Positions 26,801 to 35,316 of a DNA stretch of 48,367 bases are shown piece after piece. Position numbers and translations under genes: made by a program. This stretch comes from Acidobacteriota bacterium (GTDB taxonomy: Bacteria > Acidobacteriota > Terriglobia > Terriglobales > Acidobacteriaceae). The DNA is taken from the NCBI GenBank assembly GCA_025359885.1, contig JANYDG010000109.1:1-48367 (forward strand). The letters run 5' to 3'. How positions within the stretch are numbered: the stretch's first letter is position 1; every line of letters starts with the position of its first letter. Below the pieces are notes generated by a model that made no database searches, was not told the DNA's origin, and worked only from the letters and a program-made list of their open reading frames with translations.

Positions 26801-27600
26801 ATGGCAATCCACTCACCCGCTCCATTGGCTGCGTGCGATGAGACAGGCCCAAGCTCCATGAGGGATCGGACGAGCCTGGGAGTCATGGCACCAGACCCCG
26901 CCAGCCTCTCGTTTATGGCTTGCTGGCTGGCTTGCTGGCCCGATTCCTGACTGCCTTGCGGCAACGCAGAATCCGCCGCGCCGCCAACAAACTCGACAGG
27001 CTCCAGGGCTGCCGGCGCCGATCGTGAGCCGTCAAGAGAAACCAAACCTCGAACAAATCGCGCAATATCGGCCGGGAAGGACGGCTCGCGTGTGATCTTG
27101 TAGCGAAGACTGCCATCGCTTTCGCTGCTGCCGGGAACCACTTTTACTGGTGTATGGAAGGCTGTCTGGACCTGCGCGAGAGTCCCGGAAAACTCGATCC
27201 ATCCGCGGCTTTGCGGCAAAGGTGCGACTGCAAATCCCTGCGACCGCAGCCAGGATGTAACGGCGGTGGCGGCTTGAGTGCCCGGGGAAAATCGCTCAGC
27301 GAATTGCGCCGAGGTCAGCCAGTGATGAAACTGGGCGTCGCCTGGAGTCTGTTGAGCAATCAGCAACTTTTCGAGAGCGGCTCTTTTGCTGGGCTCAGGT
27401 TGCATGAGAAGTAGCATCCGTTGCAACTCGACACGGCTGCTGGTCGCAGACTCGCCTGCGGTTGCAGTTTGCTTCCCTTGATGGGCAAATAGGTCGCCTG
27501 CAGCTGTTTGCTGCGCACCAGTCGCATACGTGCTTGCCATCGACAGGCCAGCAAGCAGAAGGGGTAGATACGATCGGCTGGAGCGAAATCTGGGTTGCAT
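23890..27600 (-). CDS. S53 sedolisin-like secreted protein with Ig-like repeats, catalytic residues apparently lost
   Basis: Start chosen at ATG 27600 with AAGGGAAGA directly upstream; the frame stays open further but without support. The 1236-aa product has a signal peptide (RSYLPLLLAGLSMASTYATGA), a pro-kumamolisin activation domain (about 50-190, FHHWLTSAQFAERFSPG) and an S53-type domain (about 260-570). The usual Glu and Asp seven and three residues before the conserved Trp316 are Ser309 and Ala313, and the GTS-A nucleophile motif reads GSAASAALFAG with Ala528 where Ser is expected. The oxyanion Asp395 (TGDSG) remains. After this come several Ig-like beta repeats (about 600-1100) with PTGTVQFYD and GTFTVNLDG type phrases, a Gly-Pro run, and hydrophobic segments near the C-terminus. 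It is probably a surface or cell-wall protein with a binding rather than proteolytic role. Confidence 0.8.
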   Translation of the reverse strand: MQPRFRSSRSYLPLLLAGLSMASTYATGAQQTAAGDLFAHQGKQTATAGESATSSRVELQRMLLLMQPEPSKRAALEKLLIAQQTPGDAQFHHWLTSAQFAERFSPGTQAATAVTSWLRSQGFAVAPLPQSRGWIEFSGTLAQVQTAFHTPVKVVPGSSESDGSLRYKITREPSFPADIARFVRGLVSLDGSRSAPAALEPVEFVGGAADSALPQGSQESGQQASQQAINERLAGSGAMTPRLVRSLMELGPVSSHAANGAGEWIAIPARSNVRLEDFSEFRKKFSLPIATLQVELNGNDPGRTGDEASAILAASWAGVAAPEAQIVLVAAESTTATDGLDLALAYTIDHSLARTVSVGYTSCERAISSSHQEFYAALYRQAAAEGIAVIAATGDSGAAACHSAASSAPVTTGLAVNALASTPWNTAVGVVSSAANGTFIAWQAGQPASQAAGLHYASGGGTSAVYETPWWQSASGLPTAEMDFQSGHHRSLPDVSLPTASAGPGLAFCYSGQNAVSGCRLVFSSGSAASAALFAGVAARLAQQYGPQGNLAPNLYALQRSDQTGQRKAFTDVTAGSAQIGCRLGSPDCSPRGQIGFSAHEGYDLVSGLGSVNAQSLMDRWASPQDVGTATDSVEMTNINGQTYNPSATVVLSARVLSGSGGSIPTGTVQFYDQTTNGNTGTPVTVTTTGTASYSEIGQFTSGGHNIVAEYSGDKLYQAAISQPVTINIQPSSTLSTVTPSTATPAGGSTITVTGAVTSANPGNSPPTGTFTVNLDGISQGFGTLASIGGKTTASLPVTVPASGSHTLQGVYSGDLNYNSSTSTAVAIAVVKTGTVTTLAATPSIISTGIPETLTATIMPAGSAIGTLPITGTVSFYDQNVSFLGSVGVTANTAILSGVNLSTTTTHSVTANYSGDTSYNPSASSPLLLQSNLFPVTVTLVATNAVLGPGQAVELTATVTPVNTPPLTSEQHPSGYILFYANSTLISGQVPIVVGQGFSSVASVFVPHIPAGQYVVTAHYFGDPTYQAAVSNSVNLQVEDFTISSTITNINIVQGNSASVPFTVQSLGGLAGQIQVVCEEQNPSTLGAIQCYFTPTLVDGSGAPNLTIITTAGNVTRNDGPGPGPGPGPGLRPGSGVGPVAGGGIALAFIGLLLTPIGRRARWLRNRAGNWAGRALVVALLLAGMVGAGVGCSNSVTLSTTRGTPLGVHTLKITAAAFVGTVTVSHNAYLTVNVEP

Positions 27601-27739
27601 TCTTCCCTTATTGTGTAGTTCGAATCGATTGTATAGCCGCGCCCATCGCCTGTCCCACAGAAACTTGGCCGTCGTGGCGGGAATGTCCCTCCTGGTCAAC
27701 GGTCAGAGTGGTTTCAGTCGGCGAGGCGCAAGGAGAAAT

Positions 27740-28426
27740 CTACAGAGAAAAACCATTGAATTGCTGCAGCGCTGACCGCTGTTGCCCTTGATCATCGAAG
27801 TTTTCCGGCGCGAGCCAGGCTTCAAACGCCAACTTTCGGGCCGGCCATTCCAGGTCCAGCATGGAGTACCAGGCAGTATCGCGATTTTGTCCCTTGATAA
27901 CCATATGCTGGCGAAAGACGCCCTCGAAAGCAAATCCGAGCCGAAGTGCGGCGCGGCGCGAGGGCAGATTGAGCGCGTTGCATTTCCACTCGTAGCGGCG
28001 GTAGCCGAGGTCTTCGAAGACATGGCGGGCCATCAGATACATGGCCTCGGTCGCCGCAACAGTGCGCTGCAGTGCGGGGGCGAACAGCACGTTACCGACC
28101 TCGATGACGCCGTTGGCCGCGTCGATGCGCATCAGGCTGGCGTATCCAACGGCCTGGCCGGTTTTCGCGGGAACCAGGGCGAAGAAGCGGGCACTGGCTC
28201 CGGTCTCCTTGGCAGCGATTGCTTCTTTGAGCTGGGCCTCGGATGTGTAGGGCCCGTCGCCGAGCCAGATCCACACGGCATCGTGGCCCTGGACGGCCTG
28301 CCACAGGGCCGCTGCGTGCTTTTCTGCCGAGAGCGGTTCGAGGGTGACCGTACGACCTGCCAGAGTGACAGCTCCGGGCAGTGGGACCGGTTTCCAATGA
28401 GCTAAATCTGGCTGTGGCGCAGTCAT
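27740..28426 (-). CDS. GNAT family N-acetyltransferase (RimJ/RimL-like)
   Basis: Transfers an acetyl group from acetyl-CoA to an amine of a protein or small molecule. The 228-aa product begins with a short tail, then the RimL-like beta strand VTLEPLSAEKHAAALW, a Trp-rich segment VWIWLGDGPY, the central strands FFALVPAKTGQAVGYASLMR and EVGNVLFAPALQRTVAATEA (acetyl-CoA loop region), and YEWKCNALNLPSRRAALRLGFAFEGVFRQ, which is typical of RimJ/RimL relatives (given here as a family phrase). It stands alone between the S53 gene and the gap before rsh. The substrate is unknown. No clear ribosome site precedes the ATG. Confidence 0.88.
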   Translation of the reverse strand: MTAPQPDLAHWKPVPLPGAVTLAGRTVTLEPLSAEKHAAALWQAVQGHDAVWIWLGDGPYTSEAQLKEAIAAKETGASARFFALVPAKTGQAVGYASLMRIDAANGVIEVGNVLFAPALQRTVAATEAMYLMARHVFEDLGYRRYEWKCNALNLPSRRAALRLGFAFEGVFRQHMVIKGQNRDTAWYSMLDLEWPARKLAFEAWLAPENFDDQGQQRSALQQFNGFSL

Positions 28427-28895
28427 TGCATCAGGTTAGCAGCAGGCACCCTTGTCTTGAATTTGCCAGTGAAGGGTGCACGGGTGGTAGGAATTTGGGA
28501 AGAATTGGCTGTGGAACAAAAATGTCACACGTGTAACATTTTTTGGGGGAGCGGCCGGGGGCCGGCGTTGTCAAGGGAATTTGGTGGAAGTTGTTTGAAA
28601 TGAGAGGTATGGGTTTGCGTCGAATTGAGGGTGAATGTGCCTTAGCGTGAGCGGCGCTGTGGGGGTATAGCCAAAATGCTATGTGTCACAGGCGGGACGA
28701 ATGAACAGAGACAGTGAATAGCGACGAGGGAACAGGGGTCGTGCTGCACACGAATCTGGTCGCACATCTCAGAACCAACCGAGATGCGGGGCACCCTGCT
28801 TGACGGGCAAGAGAGTTCCTCTTCACTTCGTTGAGGATGACGAATTTTCCTGAACGGACGGGCAACCGATAGCTGGTGACTGGAGACTCAGGCGG
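28427..28895. other. Gene-free stretch of about 470 bases
   Basis: Between the GNAT gene and the rsh stop codon. It holds one striking palindrome (28518-28543, listed separately) and GC-rich low-order sequence. No open frame with a ribosome site and no known RNA gene was seen. It includes the GNAT promoter, which I could not place, and possibly the rsh terminator. Confidence 0.5.
28518..28543. promoter_or_regulatory. 26-bp near-perfect palindrome, operator or bidirectional terminator
   Basis: AAAAATGTCACAC (28518-28530) against GTGTAACATTTTT (28531-28543): one mismatched pair in 13. There is no loop, so DNA binding by a dimer (TGTnACAC-GTGTnACA) is a good reading. The A-run on one side and six Ts on the other also fit a short terminator working in both directions. 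It lies about 90 bases upstream of the GNAT start. Confidence 0.5.
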
Positions 28896-31340
28896 CTACA
28901 TCTTCTGAATGCGCTGGACTTCTCTTACGCCGGGGAGGCGGCGCAGGCCGAGCACCATGCGGTTGAGGTGGCGCAGGTCTTCGGCGTCAACGACGAACTC
29001 GACGATTGCCTCGCCGTTTTCGCCATCCCTGGTCTCTACGGCGCGGATATTGGTGTCGTCGTTGGAGATGATGGCGGTCATCTCCTTGAGCATGCCCGAG
29101 CGGTCATCGCAGAAGACGGTGATCCTGACGGGGTAGCGTTGTACTTGACCTGACAGCTCGGCAGCAGATTTAGCCCACTCTACATCGATGCGGCGGTCGC
29201 TTTCGTAGAGCAGGTTCTGTACATTGGGGCAACTGCGCGCGTGGACTGCAACGCCTTTACCGCGGGTGACGTAGCCGATAATCTCTTCACCACGGATGGG
29301 GTTGCAACAACGTGCGCGATAGACGAGCAGGTCATTCTGACCCTCAACCTGCAGGCTGTCAGAGCCGGTGAGATGCAGCTTTTTGACCGCATCGGACATG
29401 ACGGCCTCAGCCGTCCGTCCATCTGTGGCTTCATCGGCTGCACCGCCAGGGCTGCCTGCTCCCGGCATTGCAGCCACGAGTCCGGGTGCGAGCTTGTTGA
29501 GAATCTGCCTGGCTGAGTGCTTGCCAAATCCAATCGCGGCTGCCAGATCGGTTGCGGTTGCCAACCCATATTCGCCCGCCACCCGCGCGATGTCGGAGTC
29601 TTCGAGGCGGCTCATGGAGATTTTGAATTTGCGTGCTTCGCGCTCGAGCAGCTTTCGTCCGACTTCGATGGCCCTGAGCCGCTGGTTCTCGTTGAGCCAG
29701 TGCTTGATCTTGTTGCGGGCGCGTGGACTTTTGACGAAGGTAAGCCAGTCCCGGCTGGGTGTATGGCCGTTCTGGGTGACGATCTCGATGATGTCGCCGT
29801 TGCGGAGCTTGGTGCGCAGGGGCACCATACGCCCATTCACTTTTGCCCCAACGCAGGTGTGACCGACCTCAGTGTGCACGGTATAGGCAAAATCTACCGG
29901 CGTGCCGTCTGCGGGAACGATGACCACCTTGCCGCGCGGGGTGAAGGTGTAGACCTCGTCGGGGTAGAGATCCATCTTGAGGCTGGAGAGGAACTCGTTG
30001 GGGTCGGTCATCTCTCGCTGCCACTCGACGAGCTGCCTCACCCAGGCCAGCCGCTGCTCATCCTTGGCGGAGATGACCGATTCGCCGGCCTTGTACTTCC
30101 AGTGCGCGGCGATGCCTTCTTCGGCGATGCGGTGCATTTCTTCGGTACGGATCTGCACCTCAAACTGATGACCGCTGTCTCCCATGACGGTGGTATGCAG
30201 GGATTGATACAGGTTGGCACGGGGAATGGCGATGAAGTCCTTGACGCGCCCAGGGACGGGCCGCCAGAGCATATGAATGAGCCCCAGCACGCCGTAACAA
30301 TCAGACTTGTCCTGGGTGATGATGCGAATGGCCAGTAGATCGAAGACCTGATCGACCGAGACCTGGGATTTCTGGAGCTTCTGGAAGATGGAGTAGAGCC
30401 GCTTGATGCGCCACTCGACGCGGGCCTGGATGTTGTTTTCGCGCAGTTGCTCGACGATTGCATCTTCGACGCCGGCCAGGAACTGCTCACCCTCGATACG
30501 CCTCGCTTCGACCGCTTCGGCAACCTGCGCATAGCTCAGCGGGTCGGTGTAGCGGAAAGCGAGGTCTTCCAACTCCCCGCGCACCTTGCCCATGCCGAGG
30601 CGATGTGCCAGGGGGGCGTAGATATCGAGAGTTTCGCGGGCGATGGCCTCCTGGCGGTCCGGCTTCAGGTGCTCGAGGGTGCGCATGTTGTGCAGCCGGT
30701 CGGCCAGCTTGATGAGCACCACGCGCACGTCTGAGACCATGGCGAGCAGCATCTTGCGGACGTTCTCGGCCTGCCTGTCTTCGCGATTGGCGAATTGAAT
30801 CTTGTCGATCTTGGTGACGCCTTCAACGATATGTGCGACCTGCTCGCCAAATTCGGCGTCGATCTCTTCGCTGGTAACCGGGGTGTCTTCAACCGCATCG
30901 TGCAGGAGCCCGGCGGCAATTGCAGTGGCGTCGAGCTTCATCTCGGCCAGCACTTCGGCTACTTCAAGGGGGTGGATGATGTAGGGTTCGCCCGAGGCAC
31001 GCATCTGCCCATGGTGATATTTGACGCAGAATTCCCATGCCTTGCGGATGGGAGCAATGTCCTCATTGGGACGATTGGCGAGAACGGTTTGCAGCATTCC
31101 GGCAAAGCGTTTGCTGATGGGACTTTCAGGCAATGGGCCGATTGGAGGAACCGATACGGCAATTTGGCTGGCTTCAGCGGCAGCGATTGGGGTTGCTGTC
31201 AGCTGCCACGCACCCTGGATGGCCTGGTTGACCTCGACGACCTCGGCAGCAGCGCCGCTTGCCGTGTCGCTTCCCATGTTCGCGCTGGGCGGAGCAGACG
31301 TTGCGGTGGCCGCCTGAGGACTGCCGGGGTGGGTCGCCAT
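28896..31340 (-). CDS. rsh: Bifunctional (p)ppGpp synthetase/hydrolase, RelA/SpoT homologue
   Basis: Makes and degrades the stringent-response alarmone (p)ppGpp. The 814-aa product has an unusual Ala/Ser-rich N-terminal extension (about residues 1-70), then the HD hydrolase domain with an intact HDAVEDT (His147, Asp148, Glu151, Asp152), the synthetase domain with RVKDFIAIPRANLYQSLHT (Arg365 onward; RxKD is the version found in bifunctional enzymes), a TGS domain (VYTFTPRGKVVIVPADGTPV), a conserved helical/zinc-finger region with RCCNPIRGEEIIGYVTRGKG, and a C-terminal ACT domain (RITVFCDDRSGMLKEMTAII). Both active sites look complete, so a bifunctional enzyme is expected, as in most bacteria with a single Rsh. 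The first 70 residues might be partly untranslated if the ATG at residue 22 is used. Confidence 0.95.
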   Translation of the reverse strand: MATHPGSPQAATATSAPPSANMGSDTASGAAAEVVEVNQAIQGAWQLTATPIAAAEASQIAVSVPPIGPLPESPISKRFAGMLQTVLANRPNEDIAPIRKAWEFCVKYHHGQMRASGEPYIIHPLEVAEVLAEMKLDATAIAAGLLHDAVEDTPVTSEEIDAEFGEQVAHIVEGVTKIDKIQFANREDRQAENVRKMLLAMVSDVRVVLIKLADRLHNMRTLEHLKPDRQEAIARETLDIYAPLAHRLGMGKVRGELEDLAFRYTDPLSYAQVAEAVEARRIEGEQFLAGVEDAIVEQLRENNIQARVEWRIKRLYSIFQKLQKSQVSVDQVFDLLAIRIITQDKSDCYGVLGLIHMLWRPVPGRVKDFIAIPRANLYQSLHTTVMGDSGHQFEVQIRTEEMHRIAEEGIAAHWKYKAGESVISAKDEQRLAWVRQLVEWQREMTDPNEFLSSLKMDLYPDEVYTFTPRGKVVIVPADGTPVDFAYTVHTEVGHTCVGAKVNGRMVPLRTKLRNGDIIEIVTQNGHTPSRDWLTFVKSPRARNKIKHWLNENQRLRAIEVGRKLLEREARKFKISMSRLEDSDIARVAGEYGLATATDLAAAIGFGKHSARQILNKLAPGLVAAMPGAGSPGGAADEATDGRTAEAVMSDAVKKLHLTGSDSLQVEGQNDLLVYRARCCNPIRGEEIIGYVTRGKGVAVHARSCPNVQNLLYESDRRIDVEWAKSAAELSGQVQRYPVRITVFCDDRSGMLKEMTAIISNDDTNIRAVETRDGENGEAIVEFVVDAEDLRHLNRMVLGLRRLPGVREVQRIQKM

Positions 31341-31345
31341 GCTTC

Positions 31346-31351
31346 ATTATA
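31346..31351 (-). promoter_or_regulatory. TATAAT box next to the rsh start codon
   Basis: On the minus strand a consensus TATAAT ends five bases before the rsh ATG (31340). Transcription from it would begin at or beside the A of the ATG, giving a leaderless mRNA; no Shine-Dalgarno is present. The -35 region is poor. If the real start is the later in-frame ATG at residue 22 this box would instead serve a short leader. Confidence 0.45.
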
Positions 31352-31610
31352 GGCCTGAACCGTTGCAGAATCTCGTCGCGAGGCTGCGGAATCCCATCTG
31401 CTGAAAACGAATTCATTCCTGTTTTTTGCAGGTTTCCGGTGAAAAGGCCAATCGCGGACAGGCGATGAATCGCTTACCAACGCGGGCCTGCACGGGCAGA
31501 GCGGACCCGTATCAGGCGATAGCTTGTGGCCTGTGCTGGGCGTCACAGCATAACTCTGACCGACTGGAGTAAAGTCTGCTGCGGATCATAAGTCCAGAAC
31601 GGGGTACTTT

Positions 31611-32039
31611 ATGTTGAAACAGATATTAGTTACAGCGATGGCTGCAACACTTACGATGGGCGTGGCCCTTGCGGGACAAACACCGAATGCAATCACGATT
31701 CATGCTGGAAAGACAGCGGCTAATAACGGCCAGCACATGTATGCAAGCTATTGCGCGCCATGTCACGGAACCGACGGGAAGGGTAATGGCCCTGCGGCAG
31801 GTGCATTGAAGCTGCCGCCCCCTGACCTGACGACGCTGAGCAAGAACAACCATGGCAAGTTTCCTGGTTCGCACGTGGTCACGGTTTTGCAGTTCGGCTC
31901 TGAGATGCCGGCGCATGGGTCAGCCCAGATGCCTGTCTGGGGACCCATCCTGAGCAAAATGAATCGCACAAACCCGCAGGAAAAGCAGCTTCGCATGAGC
32001 AACTTGAGCCGCTACCTGGAAACGATTCAAGTGAACTAG
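31611..32039 (+). CDS. Small monohaem cytochrome c
   Basis: Exported electron carrier. The 142-aa product has a signal peptide (MLKQILVTAMAATLTMGVALA), one haem c motif CAPCH (in YCAPCHGTDGKGNGP) and a candidate axial Met in SEMPAHGSAQMPVWG. The fold pattern, with a C-terminal helix LRMSNLSRYLETIQ, fits the class I cytochrome c family. A GGGG ribosome site lies about seven bases before the ATG. It is divergent from rsh and has no oxidase or dehydrogenase genes beside it, so its redox partner is unknown. Confidence 0.88.
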   Translation: MLKQILVTAMAATLTMGVALAGQTPNAITIHAGKTAANNGQHMYASYCAPCHGTDGKGNGPAAGALKLPPPDLTTLSKNNHGKFPGSHVVTVLQFGSEMPAHGSAQMPVWGPILSKMNRTNPQEKQLRMSNLSRYLETIQVN

Positions 32040-32078
32040 GGCATGGGGAGGCTGAGACGACTCCTAACTGGAATTACA

Positions 32079-32107
32079 GGTGCCCCAGACTCTCAGCCTG
32101 GGGCACC
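32079..32107. terminator. Hairpin downstream of the cytochrome c gene
   Basis: GGTGCCCCAG (32079-32088) pairs perfectly with CTGGGGCACC (32098-32107) around a nine-base loop, 40 bases after the cytochrome stop codon. No U-run follows, so it may be a REP-like repeat or mRNA-stabilising hairpin rather than an intrinsic terminator. Confidence 0.5.
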
Positions 32108-32220
32108 CTATGGAAAGGCGGCGGAGACGATGACCGTATTACCCTTGCTAAACTAGAGAAGCGAGGAAGATGCAGGCGAATCTGTTTTGGCCCACTCCTT
32201 GAATCCCGTAGGAGCCCTAA

Positions 32221-33819
32221 GTGACCAAGCCGAGCAATTCGAAACCCGCACGCAAATCCACACCCAAGCCTCAGCAGCCTTCGAGTCCATTTCAGCGCCG
32301 CAAGCTTGTCGATCAGGCCAATCGCGATGAAGCCACTTCAAGCCAGGGGAAATCTGACTTCACAAGAAGCCGAAGTTCTGCCTCGGGAAAAGGTGGACCA
32401 GGGAAAGTGGGGGCGTCAAAAGCAAAGCCAGCGCAGAGGGCACTGGCGGGAGAGCGCGTGGGGCAGGGCGGGACTGGACAGGGCAGGACGGGACAGGTGC
32501 GGCCTGCAAAGGGTGCGTCTGCGCCTCGCGCTGCGCTTTCTCAATCGTTGCCACCCAGGCAATCGAGTCCAGTCGCCGCGCACGAGATTGGCGCACGGGT
32601 CAGCCGCCGCGCCAGCGAACGGCTTCGCAATGGTCATCTCTGGGTGTATGCAACGGACATTGAGACGCTGCAGCCAGGTCCTGGGGACACCCCTTCCCTG
32701 CTGCCGGTCGCGGACAATCGCGGCATCCTGCTTGGCACTGCACTCTACAGCCCTGCCTCTCAGATTGCTTTGCGTATGGTCTCGCGTGAGTTGATCGCCG
32801 CACCGCAATGGCTGGCTTTGCTGGCCCAGCGCTTGCGCACAGCGATTGGCCGCCGCAGGTCACTGTTGTCTGAGACAACCAACGCGTGCAGGTTGGCATT
32901 TTCTGAGGCGGACGACCTTCCCGGATTGATTGTGGACAAGTACGCTGGTCTAGCGATTGTGCAGTTGCTGACCAAGGGTCTGGACACGCCGGAAACCCGC
33001 GCGGTTTGCGTCGACGTACTGAGGGCTGAACTAGGCACGGATCTAGAAACAATCTGGGAGCGGCCAGACCCGCGTATTCGCGAACTGGAAGGTCTCTCAG
33101 CCCCGTCGACCACGCCGCTGTTTGCCAGGAATCCGGCAGCACCTGTGGCGAGCACATCGTTCCTGCTGAACGGGCTGAGCTTCAACTTTGACGCGAATTC
33201 AGGGCAGAAGACGGGGGCTTTTCTCGATCAGCGTGAGAATTATGCAGCGGCGGCGACATGGGCCCGCTCTCGGGGTGCTAAACGGGCACTCGACGTCTGC
33301 ACCTATCAGGGCGGGTTTGCGCTGCATCTGGCTCAGGTTTGTGAGCAGGTTACCGGGATGGATGCCTCACGGGCATCGCTCGAAGTGGCGGAAGAAAATC
33401 TTGCGCTGAATCGTGGTCAACTGAAGGCCCAGGTTGAGTGGGTCGAGGCGGATGCGTTTGAGCTGCTGCGCGCGTGGTCTGACTCAGCCGATCCGGAGCA
33501 ATGCGCATGGGACTTGATCGTTCTGGACCCACCCGCGTTTGCAAAGAGCCTGCGGGCTGTTGAAGGGGCGCTTCGCGGCTACAAGGAGCTGAACCTGCGC
33601 GCGCTCAAGATGCTGCGACCGGGCGGCATCCTGATTACCTGCTCCTGCTCTCACCACGTCAGTTGGAATGATCTTGAAGGGACTGTGGCCTCTGCCGCCG
33701 TCGATGCAGGTCGCCGCGTTACTTTGCTCGAACGACGCGGGGCTGCCCAGGATCATCCAGTTCTGATGAATCTGCCGGAGACTGAGTACCTGAAATGCCT
33801 GGTTTGCTGCGTGGATTGA
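32221..33819 (+). CDS. RlmI-like class I SAM-dependent rRNA methyltransferase
   Basis: Probable 23S rRNA cytosine methyltransferase. The start is GTG 32221 with AGGAG six bases upstream. The 532-aa product has a basic, Ser/Gly/Lys-rich low-complexity N-terminal tail of about 120 residues, with repeats such as GQGGTGQGRTGQ, that is absent from enterobacterial RlmI (about 400 aa). Then comes a PUA-like domain (ASERLRNGHLWVYATDI), the EEHD-like middle part (FSEADDLPGLIVDKYAG), the SAM motif LDVCTYQGGFALHLAQ (Asp358) and LIVLDPPAFAKS (Asp436), and TCSCSHHV, a Cys-containing motif near the catalytic site. The basic tail may help RNA binding. The next gene, eutB, starts 79 bases on. Confidence 0.87.
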   Translation: MTKPSNSKPARKSTPKPQQPSSPFQRRKLVDQANRDEATSSQGKSDFTRSRSSASGKGGPGKVGASKAKPAQRALAGERVGQGGTGQGRTGQVRPAKGASAPRAALSQSLPPRQSSPVAAHEIGARVSRRASERLRNGHLWVYATDIETLQPGPGDTPSLLPVADNRGILLGTALYSPASQIALRMVSRELIAAPQWLALLAQRLRTAIGRRRSLLSETTNACRLAFSEADDLPGLIVDKYAGLAIVQLLTKGLDTPETRAVCVDVLRAELGTDLETIWERPDPRIRELEGLSAPSTTPLFARNPAAPVASTSFLLNGLSFNFDANSGQKTGAFLDQRENYAAAATWARSRGAKRALDVCTYQGGFALHLAQVCEQVTGMDASRASLEVAEENLALNRGQLKAQVEWVEADAFELLRAWSDSADPEQCAWDLIVLDPPAFAKSLRAVEGALRGYKELNLRALKMLRPGGILITCSCSHHVSWNDLEGTVASAAVDAGRRVTLLERRGAAQDHPVLMNLPETEYLKCLVCCVD

Positions 33820-33897
33820 CCCTCTTCGGCTGCGGGAAAAGCTCAGGGAGTCCGATCTTTTCGCGATCCGCTGCCGAAATGTCCTAAGCTAGCAAAG

Positions 33898-35316
33898 ATG
33901 GACTACGGGCATACGATTCGAGGCGTGCGCCATAACTTTGCCAATCTTGGCGAATTGATGGCGCGTGCGACGCCCTTTCGCAGCGGCGACGCTCTCGCGG
34001 GCGTTGCGGCGGCGTCGGCAGAGGAAAGGGTGGCCGCCCAGTATGCTCTGGCCGATGTGCCGCTCAGGCAGTTCCTGGATGATTTGCTGATTCCTTATGA
34101 AACGGATGAAGTGACGCGCCTGATCGTGGACACACACGATGCTGGGGCTTTCGCCCCAATTGCTTCGCTGACTGTGGGGGAGTTTCGCGACTGGCTGCTT
34201 TCAGCAGATGCGACTGCTGACCGTTTGCAGGGGATTGCGCCAGGCCTGATGCCGGAGATGGTGGCTGCCGTAAGCAAGCTGATGCGGATTCAGGATCTCA
34301 TCCAGGTGGCTGCCAGGGTGCGCGTCATCACTCGCTTTCGGACGACGGTCGGCTTGCCGGGACGCCTCTCGACACGACTGCAACCGAATCACCCCACCGA
34401 TGATGCTGCGGGGATTGCGGCCTCTTTGCTCGATGGCCTGCTGCTGGAGTCTGGCGATGCTGTGATCGGAATCAACCCGGTCAGCGACAACCCGGCAACG
34501 GTTTCTCGCCTGCTGCGGTTGCTTGAGATGGTTCGGGAACGGTATGAGATTCCTACACAGAGCTGCATGCTGGCTCACATTACGACGCAGATAGCGGCCA
34601 TTGAGCTGGGAGCGCCTCTGGACCTGCTCTTCCAGTCGATTGCGGGCACGGAGGCGGCGAATACGAGCTTTGGCGTGAATCTGGCCTTGCTCAAGGAGGG
34701 ACAAGACGCGGCGCAGGCGCTTGACCGGGGAGGAATTTGCGCAGATGGAATCAGGGGCAGGAACCTGATGTATTTCGAGACTGGGCAGGGTTCAGCCCTC
34801 TCAGCAAACGCGCATTACGGGACCAACGGCACCAGGATTGACCAACAGACTCTTGAGGCCAGGGCTTACGCGGTCGCCCGCCACTTTGAGCCAATGCTGG
34901 TCAATACAGTCGTTGGGTTCATTGGGCCGGAGTATCTCTTCGACGGGAAGCAGATTACTCGCGCTGCGCTCGAGGATCATTTTTGCGGCAAGCTGCTCGG
35001 TCTGCCGATGGGCTGCGATGTCTGCTATACCAACCACGCTGAGGCTGACCAGGATGACATGGACGCGATGCTTACGCTGCTCGGCACGGCCGGCGTGAAC
35101 TACATCATGGGAGTGCCGGGCGCTGACGACATCATGCTGAACTACCAGAGCACCAGCTTCCACGACGCCCTCTATCTGCGCCAATTGCTCAAACTGCGGC
35201 CAGCGCCAGAGTTTGAGTCATGGTTGAGCGGGGAGGGATTTGACCGGCTCCGTCGCGACTCAGATACGGCGGGGGGCACGCTCGATGCGTTGCTTGAAAG
35301 GCGGCTCCTCGCGTGA
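33898..35316 (+). CDS. eutB: Ethanolamine ammonia-lyase large subunit
   Basis: Adenosylcobalamin-dependent enzyme subunit that splits ethanolamine into acetaldehyde and ammonia. The 472-aa product has conserved EutB blocks: [105 protein letters not shown] and [17 protein letters not shown]. The length is slightly above the enterobacterial protein. The start ATG lacks a strong ribosome site. It is translationally coupled to eutC through a GTGA overlap. No eutA reactivase, microcompartment shell or permease gene is nearby, so the enzyme may work freely in the cytoplasm. Confidence 0.95.
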   Translation: MDYGHTIRGVRHNFANLGELMARATPFRSGDALAGVAAASAEERVAAQYALADVPLRQFLDDLLIPYETDEVTRLIVDTHDAGAFAPIASLTVGEFRDWLLSADATADRLQGIAPGLMPEMVAAVSKLMRIQDLIQVAARVRVITRFRTTVGLPGRLSTRLQPNHPTDDAAGIAASLLDGLLLESGDAVIGINPVSDNPATVSRLLRLLEMVRERYEIPTQSCMLAHITTQIAAIELGAPLDLLFQSIAGTEAANTSFGVNLALLKEGQDAAQALDRGGICADGIRGRNLMYFETGQGSALSANAHYGTNGTRIDQQTLEARAYAVARHFEPMLVNTVVGFIGPEYLFDGKQITRAALEDHFCGKLLGLPMGCDVCYTNHAEADQDDMDAMLTLLGTAGVNYIMGVPGADDIMLNYQSTSFHDALYLRQLLKLRPAPEFESWLSGEGFDRLRRDSDTAGGTLDALLERRLLA

